Assembly (NCBI RefSeq): GCF_028746185.1
Contig: NZ_JAQIVH010000024.1
Span: forward strand, 1-64,000
Length of the DNA: 64,000 nucleotides
Direction: 5' to 3'
DNA from: Paenibacillus_E qinlingensis
Lineage (GTDB): Bacteria > Bacillota > Bacilli > Paenibacillales > NBRC-103111
Shown piece after piece: positions 16,914 to 25,682 of the stretch. Below the pieces are notes generated by a model. The model did no database searches. It was not told where the DNA came from and was given only the letters and a program-made list of their open reading frames with translations. How positions within the stretch are numbered: the first letter of the stretch is position 1; every line of letters begins with the position of its first letter. Made by a program: the position numbers and the translations under genes.

Positions 16914-16956
16914 ACGTAGAGTCTCCTTACTCGTTATGTTTTAAATTACATAAATT

Positions 16957-16985
16957 ATTATATTCAAATTTGAGTATTTTGAAAA
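16957..16985 (-). promoter_or_regulatory. efflux-padR promoter with internal operator
   Basis: On the minus strand: TTTTCA (16980-16985), 17-bp spacer, TATAAT (16957-16962). The spacer is filled by the near-perfect palindrome TACTCAAATTTGAATA (16961-16976), with 14 of 16 bases symmetric. A repressor bound here would block RNA polymerase, which fits PadR autorepression. Confidence 0.7.
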
Positions 16986-17055
16986 GATAATTTTGAGTCA
17001 CTCTCTTTCATACATCCGTAGCTTGTACTCTGTGACTCTCAATTATCCTGTCTTG

Positions 17056-17085
17056 TTGCCTAGTCAGCACTTCCTATCATATAAT
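17056..17085 (+). promoter_or_regulatory. sigma-A promoter of lysR-type gene
   Basis: TTGCCT, 18-bp spacer, TATAAT, about 90 bp before the start codon. Confidence 0.6.
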
Positions 17086-17175
17086 AAAGTAAGAAAAGGT
17101 TTTTATGTCCTTTACAATTTCGATAAATTTTATTTGTACCTTTGATCTTACATCTAACTTGCAGGAGGTAATCTG

Positions 17176-18078
17176 ATGAATATGAACCAGTTAGAAACCC
17201 TGCTCACCATTTCTAAGACGATGAGCTTTCGTAAAGCTGGTGAAATTCTAAACTTGACCCAACCTGCCGTTTCCGCGCAAATAAAAAGTCTTGAGGATGA
17301 ATTCGGTACGATTCTCATTGATCGTAATCAGCCTGTTACTTTAACAGATAGTGGAAAGCTTTTCTTGGAGCATGCGGAAAAAATATTACGGATCACCAGT
17401 GACCTGAAACAGCGTCTTTCGGATCTAAGTCAAACCCCTCAAGGTCATATCCATATTGGCACAACGACTTCCATTGCCATGCAGATCTTGCCGAGGGTCC
17501 TTTCCTATTTCCAGGATCAATTCCCGCTGATTAAAACGACCATTCATTCCATGACCTCTTCTCAGATCATGACATCCGTGGAAAACGGTCATATCGATAT
17601 TGGGATCACGTATTTGTTTGAGAAGAATCCAGCTTTGGAGACTTCTGTGCTTTACTATGATAATTTTGAACTCATCGTTTCCACGCACCATCCGCTTAGT
17701 CGTTTCACACATTTATCTATCGAGAAGCTTAGAAATATTCCATTTATCATGCTTTCCCCAGAAACTGCAGGTCGACGCTTCGTCGATCAAATCTTCAAAT
17801 CCTATGATGTCTCGCCTCATATTGTCATGGAGTTGTCTAGCAGTGAGGAAGTAAAACGCATGGTAGAGTTAAATCTAGGTGTTGCGATCATATCCAAAAT
17901 GTCTGTTGCTGATGAACTGCGACATGGCTCATTGAAGATGGTAAAAGTGAACGAACTGGATATTACCCATCCAGTAGGCGTAGTATATAAGTCAGGAAGA
18001 TACTTGAATTCTGCCATGCAACAATTTCTTCGCGATCTCAAAGGAATGCCTGAAACACAATTTATTGGTTCAGAATAG
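17176..18078 (+). CDS. LysR-family transcriptional regulator
   Basis: This is a 300-residue LTTR. It has an N-terminal winged HTH (residues 3-62: FRKAGEILNLTQPAVSAQIKSLEDEFG) and a periplasmic-binding-like effector domain (about 92-295: GHIHIGTTTSIAMQILPRVL). GCAGGAGG is close before the start. LTTRs normally regulate a divergent neighbour; here that would be the padR/efflux promoter 230 bp away, so a link to efflux control is possible. Downstream (18088-18139) there is an inverted repeat, CCCCACAAAGT/ACTTTGCGGGG, without a T-run. Confidence 0.92.
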   Translation: MNMNQLETLLTISKTMSFRKAGEILNLTQPAVSAQIKSLEDEFGTILIDRNQPVTLTDSGKLFLEHAEKILRITSDLKQRLSDLSQTPQGHIHIGTTTSIAMQILPRVLSYFQDQFPLIKTTIHSMTSSQIMTSVENGHIDIGITYLFEKNPALETSVLYYDNFELIVSTHHPLSRFTHLSIEKLRNIPFIMLSPETAGRRFVDQIFKSYDVSPHIVMELSSSEEVKRMVELNLGVAIISKMSVADELRHGSLKMVKVNELDITHPVGVVYKSGRYLNSAMQQFLRDLKGMPETQFIGSE

Positions 18079-18175
18079 CATAAACTTCCCCCACAAAGTG
18101 ACGAATGCCTTCGCAGGTTATTCTTAATACTTTGCGGGGACCCCGGAACTATCAATATTTTTAGGAGGACTTGCT

Positions 18176-18982
18176 GTGAAATTCGATCTACATACGCATC
18201 ATGAGCGATGCGGACATGCGCAAGATACCATACGTGACTATATTGAGGCAGCCATTGCAGCTGGCCTTCAAGTAATTGGCATCTCAGATCACTCTCCATA
18301 CTTTGGAAGTTCCGAAGATCATGCACAACCTGCTATCGCCATGGCAAAAAGTGAATTTCCCCGCTATATTGAGGAAGTACTTCAACTCAAACAAGCGTAT
18401 GCGAGCAAAATTAATGTTCTTTTGGGTGTCGAGTCTGATTATTTCCCAGAGCACGTGGAGATTTATAAGCAAGAATACGCAAAGTATCCGTTCGATTACA
18501 TCATTGGCTCCGTTCATCTATCCGGAGGCGTGAGCATCTTCAATCGCAACAGATGGAAGAAGTTGAACGAAGCTGAGCATGTTGAGCACAAGGAAGAGTA
18601 TTATCGTCTGATTGCTGAATCCGCTCGATCGGGAATGTTCCAAATTCTTGGACATATCGATGCAATGAAAGGCTTCTACCCTGCCTTCTCCGATATTGCG
18701 ACACCAAAGGTCGATGAGACTTTAAAAATCATCGGAGAATCCGGTGTTGCCATTGAAATTAATACGTCAGGCAAAACGAAAGATGTTGGCGGCTGGTACC
18801 CCTCCCATGAAATTCTAGAACGTGCGCTGCATTACGGGGTTGAGGTTACTTTCGGTTCTGACGCCCATGTTCCTAGCCGCGTTGCTGACGATTGGGAAGA
18901 AGTTCAGAAAACCTTGAAAGAAATTGGCTTCCAGCATTGGGTCTATTTCGACAATAAACAGAAGCAAATTGTCCCGCTATAG
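18176..18982 (+). CDS. hisK: histidinol-phosphatase (PHP family)
   Basis: This is a 268-residue PHP-domain phosphoesterase, very likely histidinol-phosphate phosphatase of the HisJ/HisK type, acting late in histidine synthesis. Metal-binding motifs are visible: FDLHTHHERCGHA (3-15), ISDHSPY, ESDYFP, GSVHLSG, GHIDAMK and GSDAHVP. It starts at GTG with TAGGAGG upstream. It is not in a his operon and stands alone between a LysR gene and a terminator, as in B. subtilis, where hisJ is also unlinked. Confidence 0.9.
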   Translation: MKFDLHTHHERCGHAQDTIRDYIEAAIAAGLQVIGISDHSPYFGSSEDHAQPAIAMAKSEFPRYIEEVLQLKQAYASKINVLLGVESDYFPEHVEIYKQEYAKYPFDYIIGSVHLSGGVSIFNRNRWKKLNEAEHVEHKEEYYRLIAESARSGMFQILGHIDAMKGFYPAFSDIATPKVDETLKIIGESGVAIEINTSGKTKDVGGWYPSHEILERALHYGVEVTFGSDAHVPSRVADDWEEVQKTLKEIGFQHWVYFDNKQKQIVPL

Positions 18983-19001
18983 TGAACTTTTTCTTTTCTC
19001 A

Positions 19002-19047
19002 AATACCAAAGAGGTGCCCTTAGTCAAATGGCACCTCTTTGGTATTT
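19002..19047. terminator. bidirectional terminator
   Basis: A perfect 17-bp stem AATACCAAAGAGGTGCC/GGCACCTCTTTGGTATT separates two convergent genes. It touches the stop codon of the GGDEF/EAL gene. Confidence 0.92.
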
Positions 19048-21361
19048 ATATATCATAGGTATGAAAAGGCTTTGCTCCTAAGAATGCCAATTTTTCATGC
19101 AGCTCTTCCTTCAAAATGGCTTGCAACAGTTCGGGTTTCATCGGTTTATAAAAATAATAGCCTTGGATGTGATGGCATCCATTCTCCACCAAGAAGTCCG
19201 CTTGTTCTTCCGTCTCTACTCCCTCAGCAATCATGTGCAGCCCAAAAGCATTCGCCACAGAAATGATAGCTTTAATCATAGCGCGATCCTTGCCATCGGT
19301 TTGAATACCGCGAACAAACGACTGATCCAGTTTAATCTTCGTAACGGGGAACCTTTTCAGATAACTTAGAGACGAATAATGCGTACCGAAATCATCCACG
19401 GAAATGGAGATTCCTAATTGGCGAAGCTTATTCAGAACGCCCATCTGTTCGTCCTGCATCGCTACATTCTCCGTGATTTCCATCTCTAAGTACCGCGCTT
19501 CCAGTCCCGTCTCTTCCAGAATGGCCATAACCTTATCCACAAACCGTTCATCATGCAACTGTTTGACAGAAATATTAACGGAAATCGTCAGCGGTTCATT
19601 TGTTTGATCATGCCAAAGTTTCATCTGAGAGCAAGCGCCGCGGAGCACCCATTCGCCAATCACGTCAATAAGTCCTATTTCCTCCGATACGTGTATAAAA
19701 TCGGACGGCGAAATGTAACCTTTCGTCGTATGATTCCAACGTAAAAGTGCTTCAACACCCGTAATTGCCCCTTTCACGCAATCAACCTGAGGCTGATAAA
19801 CAATTTCAAGCTCATTACGATCCAGCGACTGCCGGAGATGGTTCTCCATTTCCAACTTCGAAATCGATAACATCTCCATCTGCTGATTGAAGAAACAAAA
19901 GGAACTGCCACTTTCTTTCTTAGCCATATACATGGCGATATCGGCATTTTTGAGCAGTGCATCCCACGTCTCACCGCCATACGGATACTGCACTATACCT
20001 ATGCTCGCATTAATAAAAAAAGCGCGATTCGCCAATATGCAAGGCGGTTTCAAGACAGCAATGAGTTGCCGACAGAAGCTTTGAATCTCAAGCTCACTTG
20101 CGCAATTCTCCAACAAAATTGCAAATTCGTCCCCACCAAATCTAGCAAAAGTATGGAATGCCAAATTGGATTGCTGGATGCGATGAACAACCTCTTGCAG
20201 CATATAGTCCCCCATATGATGCCCATGTGAATCATTGACCATTTTAAAGTTATCCAGATCAAAGAAAAGGACGACTAGCGAAGTACCCTTCCTCTCATTA
20301 TTAGTAATTTGCTCTTTCAGAATCATTTGAAAATGTGCGCGGTTATGTATCCCTGTCAGTACATCATGGTAGGCCATATAGGACAACATTTGCTCAGATT
20401 CCTTCATCCGCTCCGTGGACTTCTGAAGCTCCTGCTGACCTGCAATCAGTTCTTCATTGACTGCTGTCAAATCTTCATTCGCGATCTGCAGCTCTTGAGT
20501 ACGCTCATTCACAGCTTCACTGAGTCGATCACGTTGTCGAATGATATAGATAATGAAGAATAAACCTAGAAATAAAACGAGAAGTATGGCACAACGAATA
20601 ATAAGCATTTGATTATTGATCGTTTGTACCGCGTTGGCGGGAGGCGTCGCTGCAAGTTCCCATTTCGTATCCTGAAGATCGATTACTGAGATCAAAGGGG
20701 ACTGAAAGAATGTTTCATTTTCCCCGTAAAATGCTGCCATGCCTGGACTTCGAATCGCCATCCTTGGCCCTTCAGAATCATCATCCTTGATCCCTGCTTC
20801 AATAAGTAACTTGTCCATGTTAATGGCAACAGAGACGAAGCCCCAGAAAACGCCATCTTGAAAAAGTGCTTTGCGAGCGACCAAACCTTGCACACCTTGA
20901 AGCAGCATAAAGGGACCGTCGGTCGTCATTTTTTTTGTTTGCAGAGCTTGATAGACTTGCGTCTGAACATTCAATCGAGGATCATGCAAGAGATCCCAAT
21001 TTATAATGTCCTCATTCCCTTTCGGGGGATAGACGTAATTCATAACCCCATGTGGTGCAATCACAACATTAAAGGCAGACGCTTGCGAACCTGCATATAA
21101 AGCTTCCATATAAGCATGAATCTCTTGTTCATTTTTGTCTTGCAAATAGCCCGCGCTAACAAAGGCCTCTAAACTTACCATCAAATTGAAATTACGATTA
21201 ATGACAGACTGTAAGGCAACAGCTTTGGCAGACAATTGAGCAGCCTCCGTGCTTTGCAGTTCATTCAGCAGCGATTTTTTATAAGTGGTGAGAACCGATT
21301 CCGTTGAGGTAAACAGAATGACAAAGATGAGGGATAAGAAGAAATACTGCATTTTGTTCAT
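19046..21361 (-). CDS. sensory GGDEF-EAL protein (c-di-GMP turnover)
   Basis: This is a 771-residue membrane protein. Transmembrane segments lie at about 7-25 and 260-282 and enclose an extracytoplasmic CHASE-like sensor domain. A coiled coil with E/Q repeats (about 290-330) leads to a GGDEF domain with intact RFGGDEF and then an EAL domain with intact EALLRWNH, ENVAMQ, DDFGTHYSSLSYL and EGVE motifs. Both cyclase and phosphodiesterase activities are therefore possible. The frame is open to 21409, but the ATG at 21361 follows GGAGGAGAG and begins a proper membrane segment (MNKMQYFFLSL). It is probably the local controller of motility or biofilm via c-di-GMP. Confidence 0.92.
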   Translation of the reverse strand: MNKMQYFFLSLIFVILFTSTESVLTTYKKSLLNELQSTEAAQLSAKAVALQSVINRNFNLMVSLEAFVSAGYLQDKNEQEIHAYMEALYAGSQASAFNVVIAPHGVMNYVYPPKGNEDIINWDLLHDPRLNVQTQVYQALQTKKMTTDGPFMLLQGVQGLVARKALFQDGVFWGFVSVAINMDKLLIEAGIKDDDSEGPRMAIRSPGMAAFYGENETFFQSPLISVIDLQDTKWELAATPPANAVQTINNQMLIIRCAILLVLFLGLFFIIYIIRQRDRLSEAVNERTQELQIANEDLTAVNEELIAGQQELQKSTERMKESEQMLSYMAYHDVLTGIHNRAHFQMILKEQITNNERKGTSLVVLFFDLDNFKMVNDSHGHHMGDYMLQEVVHRIQQSNLAFHTFARFGGDEFAILLENCASELEIQSFCRQLIAVLKPPCILANRAFFINASIGIVQYPYGGETWDALLKNADIAMYMAKKESGSSFCFFNQQMEMLSISKLEMENHLRQSLDRNELEIVYQPQVDCVKGAITGVEALLRWNHTTKGYISPSDFIHVSEEIGLIDVIGEWVLRGACSQMKLWHDQTNEPLTISVNISVKQLHDERFVDKVMAILEETGLEARYLEMEITENVAMQDEQMGVLNKLRQLGISISVDDFGTHYSSLSYLKRFPVTKIKLDQSFVRGIQTDGKDRAMIKAIISVANAFGLHMIAEGVETEEQADFLVENGCHHIQGYYFYKPMKPELLQAILKEELHEKLAFLGAKPFHTYDI

Positions 21362-21585
21362 AGGTCTCTCCTCCCAAATTTGACTTGAAACAGGAACATT
21401 ATTCGACATATTTCTCTATTATTTCATCTCCTCTCCCTTACTGGCAATACATTTATTTGCCTTCGGACTTGTCTACCACGTCCCTTCCAATCCCTTCCAA
21501 ATCCTTTCTATTGAATTGGCGTTCCCACACTTTCATCCTTGATATATAATTAGACATATGACCCTGAACGAATGGAGATATGAAG

Positions 21586-22674
21586 ATGGACATACATAAC
21601 ATTCCTATGCATCTCATTGACGAGGACACGGACCAGCCCCGCTACCAGTTCGATGAAGAAGCACTGCAAGAATTAATGAAAAGCATTGGGGAAATTGGTT
21701 TACTCTCTCCGATCAAAGTACGTACAACCGCCAACAACCGATATAAGATCATTTATGGCAATCGCAGATATAAAGCTACCAAAATGCTCGGGCTTCCAAC
21801 CATATCTTGCATCGTGTCAACGGTAACGGATGAGATGGAAATCTATCTGGAGCAGATTGCTGAAAATCTAACGCGAGAAGGCTTCTCTCCCATTGAGGAA
21901 GCCGAGGCCTTTCATAAGCTTATGCATGATGCGAAATTCAGCTCATCTATCAAATATCTTTCTGGCAAGCTAGGTAAACCGGAAGCATATATCAAAAATA
22001 AGTGTGAACTGCTTAAGTTTGGAAACTCCGTTAAGAAACTTATCGTAGGCGGCACAGAGATTCGCAAAGATAAACTTACGGAGGATCAATTATTGCCTCT
22101 GAAGGATCTGCCCATGGAGCATCGTGATCCCCTAGCCTTAATCATGGCAAGGGATGAAATGCCTGTCAGTGATGTGAAGAAAATTGCCAAGATGTTTAAA
22201 GATAAAGACATCTCTGACAGAATCAAGGGACAACTGCTCTATAAATCAGGACCAGAACTAATCGAAACCTGGTCTACCTTTCAGAACAATCGGGCTGAAC
22301 GAGCGAAGCCAATCGCTGCCAAGACACCTGCTAAAGCTGAGAAGATACGAGTTGACGTTCAAGAAGTTGACGTTCCTGCGCAGAATTCAAAGGTTAACAC
22401 TGTGGGGCTACCAGTTGAAGCTAAGCTAGCTGTACCGCAAGCTGTTGATACAGATGTTGCTGCTGCTGCCGGATCGCTGTTACAAGCTAGGCTTCAGCAG
22501 TTGCTTCATACGATTCCCGCTCCACCTACTTCTAGCGAGCTGCAGCACCAGCAGAATGGGATGAACGAGCAACAAAGAGAGCAGTTCTCTCAAGATGTCT
22601 CGGCGTTAGTGGAACAGTTGGAGAAGCAATTGGAAGCTTGGAGAACGGTTCAAAGCCTAGCTGTCTCTCGTTAA
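21586..22674 (+). CDS. ParB/Spo0J-like N-terminal domain protein (orphan)
   Basis: This is a 362-residue protein. The N-terminal ParB/sulfiredoxin-like domain (about 5-95) shows DQPRYQFDEEALQELMKSI, then IYGNRRYKA in place of the usual GERRxRA, and ENLTREGFSPIEEAEAF. A central helical domain with an HTH-like segment (about 100-200) follows. The C-terminal third is low complexity (A, K, P, Q) and unlike Spo0J. No parA lies beside it, and the region is not at oriC. It may be a nucleoid-occlusion, plasmid-derived or regulatory ParB-like CTPase. ATG 21586 is preferred to 21580 because GGAG is then 8 nt away. A hairpin terminator follows. Confidence 0.82.
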   Translation: MDIHNIPMHLIDEDTDQPRYQFDEEALQELMKSIGEIGLLSPIKVRTTANNRYKIIYGNRRYKATKMLGLPTISCIVSTVTDEMEIYLEQIAENLTREGFSPIEEAEAFHKLMHDAKFSSSIKYLSGKLGKPEAYIKNKCELLKFGNSVKKLIVGGTEIRKDKLTEDQLLPLKDLPMEHRDPLALIMARDEMPVSDVKKIAKMFKDKDISDRIKGQLLYKSGPELIETWSTFQNNRAERAKPIAAKTPAKAEKIRVDVQEVDVPAQNSKVNTVGLPVEAKLAVPQAVDTDVAAAAGSLLQARLQQLLHTIPAPPTSSELQHQQNGMNEQQREQFSQDVSALVEQLEKQLEAWRTVQSLAVSR

Positions 22675-22683
22675 AATTAACTT

Positions 22684-22745
22684 ACACCGTATGTGATTCG
22701 TGTTATTCCAAGTGAGGAAAACACGGGCTGCATGCGGTGTTTTTA
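22684..22745 (+). terminator. terminator after parB-like gene
   Basis: The stem ACACCGTATG/CATGCGGTGT, with inner CGTGTT/AACACG pairing, is followed by TTTTTAT. Confidence 0.85.
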
Positions 22746-22807
22746 TATGCTTGTTCAAATCGGTAGGCTCTCCGAACTCTGCGAAGGTTCGCTGCTCATT
22801 TTACACT

Positions 22808-22839
22808 TCCATACTACCATACAAGTATGGTAGTATGGA
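22808..22839 (+). promoter_or_regulatory. operator of the uxu operon
   Basis: A perfect 15+15 bp inverted repeat (TCCATACTACCATAC, 2-bp centre, GTATGGTAGTATGGA) lies 31 bp before the GntR start codon. A TTTACA hexamer at 22799-22804, 17 bp from AAGTAT, would put the operator across the core promoter. Site size and symmetry fit a GntR/FCD dimer, most simply the product of the next gene. Confidence 0.8.
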
Positions 22840-22869
22840 TTTAGGCATCATTTTGCAAAGGAGATCCAC

Positions 22870-23547
22870 ATGGATTACTTCAAAAAACCTCTGATTAGTT
22901 CGACCCGAGATGCTGTCTACCACACGCTCAAGGCTCAAATTCTGAGCTTAGCCCTGCTTCCAGGCACCACCATTTCAGAGAAAGAAATGTCGGTAAGCTT
23001 CAATGTGAGCCGGACACCTGTTCGGGAAAGTTTCGTACAATTAGCACAGGAAGGCCTATTGGATATTTATCCGCAACGCGGCACGGTTGTCTCCCGCATT
23101 GATCTGGAGCTGGTGGATGAAGCACGTTTCATTCGCGAACATCTAGAAAGCGCCGTCATTCGTTTAGCCTGCCTCTCATTTCCGGAAGAGTCCCTGCGCT
23201 TGCTTCAAATGAATTTGGCCTCTCAGAAAGTATGCATGGATGAACAAGACTTCAAGAAAATGTTTGAACTTGATGAGGAGTTTCATCGGACGATTTTTGA
23301 AGGCTGTAAGAAAATGAACACTTGGGCAGTCATTGGGCAAATTAATGTGCATTTGAACCGCACCCGTATGCTTCGCTTAGCGACTGATCATCATTGGGAT
23401 GAGCTCTACGCCCAGCATGGGCAAATTGTGGATGCCATCAAAGAGCAGCAGCCTGATAAGGCTGAGCAAATCATACACGCGCATCTTCAAGTTGGCATTG
23501 CTGATCAAGCATTATTAAAAGAGAAGTTCCCTACGTATTTCAAATAG
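22870..23547 (+). CDS. uxuR: GntR/FadR-family regulator of hexuronate use
   Basis: This is a 225-residue regulator. The GntR winged helix (about 9-75: DAVYHTLKAQILSLALLPG, then FNVSRTPVRESFVQLAQEG and GTVVSRI) is followed by an all-helical FCD effector domain (about 85-215) with the metal/ligand residues D, H in DEEFHRTIFEGC, plus further His. It is first in the uxuR-uxuA-uxuB operon and has a 32-bp palindrome in front. It is therefore an autoregulating repressor, probably released by fructuronate or a related uronate. The gene symbol is by function and position. Confidence 0.88.
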   Translation: MDYFKKPLISSTRDAVYHTLKAQILSLALLPGTTISEKEMSVSFNVSRTPVRESFVQLAQEGLLDIYPQRGTVVSRIDLELVDEARFIREHLESAVIRLACLSFPEESLRLLQMNLASQKVCMDEQDFKKMFELDEEFHRTIFEGCKKMNTWAVIGQINVHLNRTRMLRLATDHHWDELYAQHGQIVDAIKEQQPDKAEQIIHAHLQVGIADQALLKEKFPTYFK

Positions 23548-23577
23548 GTTGACGATATGGGAGGCGAGTGTGCATCT

Positions 23578-24684
23578 ATGAAAATGGTATTCCGTTGGTT
23601 TGGAGAGGGCAACGATACGGTCACTCTGAAGCAAATCAAACAAATTCCCGGTGTTGAAGGTATCGTCTGGGCATTGCATGATGTACCTGCCGGTGAAGAA
23701 TGGCCCATGGATAAGATTCAGAAAATCAAAGCCGAGGCTGATCGTGCGGGACTGCATATGCAGGTCGTGGAAAGCGTCAACATTCATGAAGATATTAAAT
23801 TAGGACTGCCAAGTCGCGATACGTACATCGCTAATTATAAGAAAACAATCGCCACGTTAGCGCAGGTTGGGGTCAAAGTCATTTGCTACAATTTCATGCC
23901 TGTGTTCGATTGGGTACGAACAGATTTACACAAGGAGCTGGAAGACGGCTCGACGGCACTATTTTATGAAAAAAGTAAAATTGCCAACCTCGATCTTGCG
24001 GAGCATGTCGGACGAATTAATGCCAACCCCGATTTCAGTATGCCCGGCTGGGAACCTGAGCGACTTGCTCATTTGACAGAGCTTTTTGACGCCTATAAGG
24101 ATGTCACTGAAGAGCATCTCTGGGCAAATCTCAAGTATTTCTTGGATGAAGTTATTCCCGTGGCCGCTGAGCACGGCATTCGAATGGCGATACACCCGGA
24201 CGATCCGCCTTGGTCCGTCTTTGGATTGCCAAGATTGATGACGAGCCAAGCGAACATTCGCCGTTTCTTAGCCTTGCATGACAGCCCGTACAACGGGCTT
24301 ACGATGTGCAGTGGTTCACTCGGTGCGAACCCGAGCAATGATATTGTCTCGATCGTGCATGAATTCGCGGATCGGATTCCTTTTGCCCATCTTCGGAATG
24401 TTCGTCTGTATGAGAATGGTGATTTCATTGAAACCTCTCATCGTACGCAGGATGGAACGGTTGATATGTCAGGCATTGTGCAGGCACTGTATGCAAACAA
24501 TTACGAAGGATTTTGCCGTCCAGATCATGGTCGACATATTTGGGATGAGCGTTGCAGACCTGGGTACGGGTTGTACGATCGGGCATTAGGTATCATGTAT
24601 TTATGGGGACTTTGGGACATGTTATGTCGCCAAGGCGCTACTTTACAAGAAGGAGCTGTCACTGCATATGAGCAAATTAACTAA
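23578..24684 (+). CDS. uxuA: mannonate dehydratase
   Basis: This is a 368-residue UxuA: D-mannonate to 2-keto-3-deoxygluconate in glucuronate breakdown. The xylose-isomerase-like TIM barrel begins MKMVFRWFG. Family motifs include GVEGIVWALHDVP, YNFMPVFDWVRTDL, HPDDPP (metal binding), MCSGSLG, HLRNV and RPDHGRHIWDE. The frame is open to 23557, but GGGAGGCGAG precedes the ATG at 23578, which gives the usual N-terminus. It overlaps uxuB by 17 nt. Confidence 0.95.
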   Translation: MKMVFRWFGEGNDTVTLKQIKQIPGVEGIVWALHDVPAGEEWPMDKIQKIKAEADRAGLHMQVVESVNIHEDIKLGLPSRDTYIANYKKTIATLAQVGVKVICYNFMPVFDWVRTDLHKELEDGSTALFYEKSKIANLDLAEHVGRINANPDFSMPGWEPERLAHLTELFDAYKDVTEEHLWANLKYFLDEVIPVAAEHGIRMAIHPDDPPWSVFGLPRLMTSQANIRRFLALHDSPYNGLTMCSGSLGANPSNDIVSIVHEFADRIPFAHLRNVRLYENGDFIETSHRTQDGTVDMSGIVQALYANNYEGFCRPDHGRHIWDERCRPGYGLYDRALGIMYLWGLWDMLCRQGATLQEGAVTAYEQIN

Positions 24685-25522
24685 TTTCCCGTCCCTGCAA
24701 GGGAAGGTCGTCGTGATTACTGGAGGCGCTGGTGTTCTGTGCCGCGTTATGGCCTTAGAATTAGCTAGACAAGGCGCGCGTATTGCCATTCTGAATCGTA
24801 CGCATGAGAAAGGCTTAGCTGTGGTTCGTGAAATTGAGGCTGCTGGCGGCGTGGCCGTTGCTGTTGCTTGCGATGTAACCGTAACTGAAAGTGTAGAACA
24901 AGCTGCGGCAATCGTGACGGAATTGCTGGGTACCTGTGATATTCTTATTAATGGTGCGGGTGGCAACCATGCCAGCGCGAATACGACGAATGAGATTTTC
25001 AAAATGGAGGACGTGGCAGATCCGGATGTTCAATCGTTTTATGATCTAAGCATCACTGGATTCCGCAACGTGCTTGATCTTAATTTCGTGGGCACCTTAA
25101 TTCCTACGCAAGTATTCACCAAGCATATGCATGGCAAAACGGGTGCAACCGTGATCAATATCTCATCCATGAGCGCACCTTCGCCAATGACGAAAGTTCC
25201 TGCCTATAGCGCTGCCAAAGCGGCTATTGATAACTTTACGAAATGGTTAGCTGTTCATTTGGCGGAAAGCGGCATTCGTGTGAATGCCATTGCACCTGGA
25301 TTCTTTTTGACGGAGCAGAATGCCAAATTGTTGATGAAAGAGGATGGCAGTCTGACGGACCGGTCCCATAAAATCATTGCCCATACCCCGATGCGCCGTT
25401 TTGGTAAGCCGGAGGATTTACTAGGCACGTTGCTGTGGTTGGCTGATTCCAACATGTCACGCTTCGTTACGGGTACGACGATCCCTGTAGATGGCGGATT
25501 CATGGCCTATTCTGGCGTTTAG
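24668..25522 (+). CDS. uxuB: D-mannonate oxidoreductase (fructuronate reductase), SDR type
   Basis: This is a 284-residue SDR of the Bacillus/Paenibacillus UxuB type: D-fructuronate + NAD(P)H to D-mannonate. It has a Rossmann motif at GGAGVLCRVMALEL, NGAGGNH, catalytic Ser in NISSMSA, YSAAK as YxxxK, and the C-terminal PVDGGF. It overlaps uxuA by 17 nt, so the pair is translationally coupled. Uronate isomerase (uxaC) and KDG kinase/aldolase are not in this window and must lie elsewhere. Confidence 0.92.
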   Translation: MSKLTNFPSLQGKVVVITGGAGVLCRVMALELARQGARIAILNRTHEKGLAVVREIEAAGGVAVAVACDVTVTESVEQAAAIVTELLGTCDILINGAGGNHASANTTNEIFKMEDVADPDVQSFYDLSITGFRNVLDLNFVGTLIPTQVFTKHMHGKTGATVINISSMSAPSPMTKVPAYSAAKAAIDNFTKWLAVHLAESGIRVNAIAPGFFLTEQNAKLLMKEDGSLTDRSHKIIAHTPMRRFGKPEDLLGTLLWLADSNMSRFVTGTTIPVDGGFMAYSGV

Positions 25523-25596
25523 GATTACTTATTCTAGTATTACTGGTCCTTTTCTTTTATACTAATGTTAATAAGGTATACGGAGTGAAGCACACG

Positions 25597-25653
25597 CCGT
25601 TTCATTGCATAACGCTCATTATGAGCTATGCTGTGGAACGGTTTTTGTTTGTT
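25597..25653 (+). terminator. terminator of the uxu operon
   Basis: A long imperfect stem (CCGTTTC...GGAACGG with an inner CTCATTATGAG) is followed by TTTTTGTTTGTTT. Confidence 0.8.
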
Positions 25654-25682
25654 TATTTACAATGAAGAGGAGACTGAGATGA

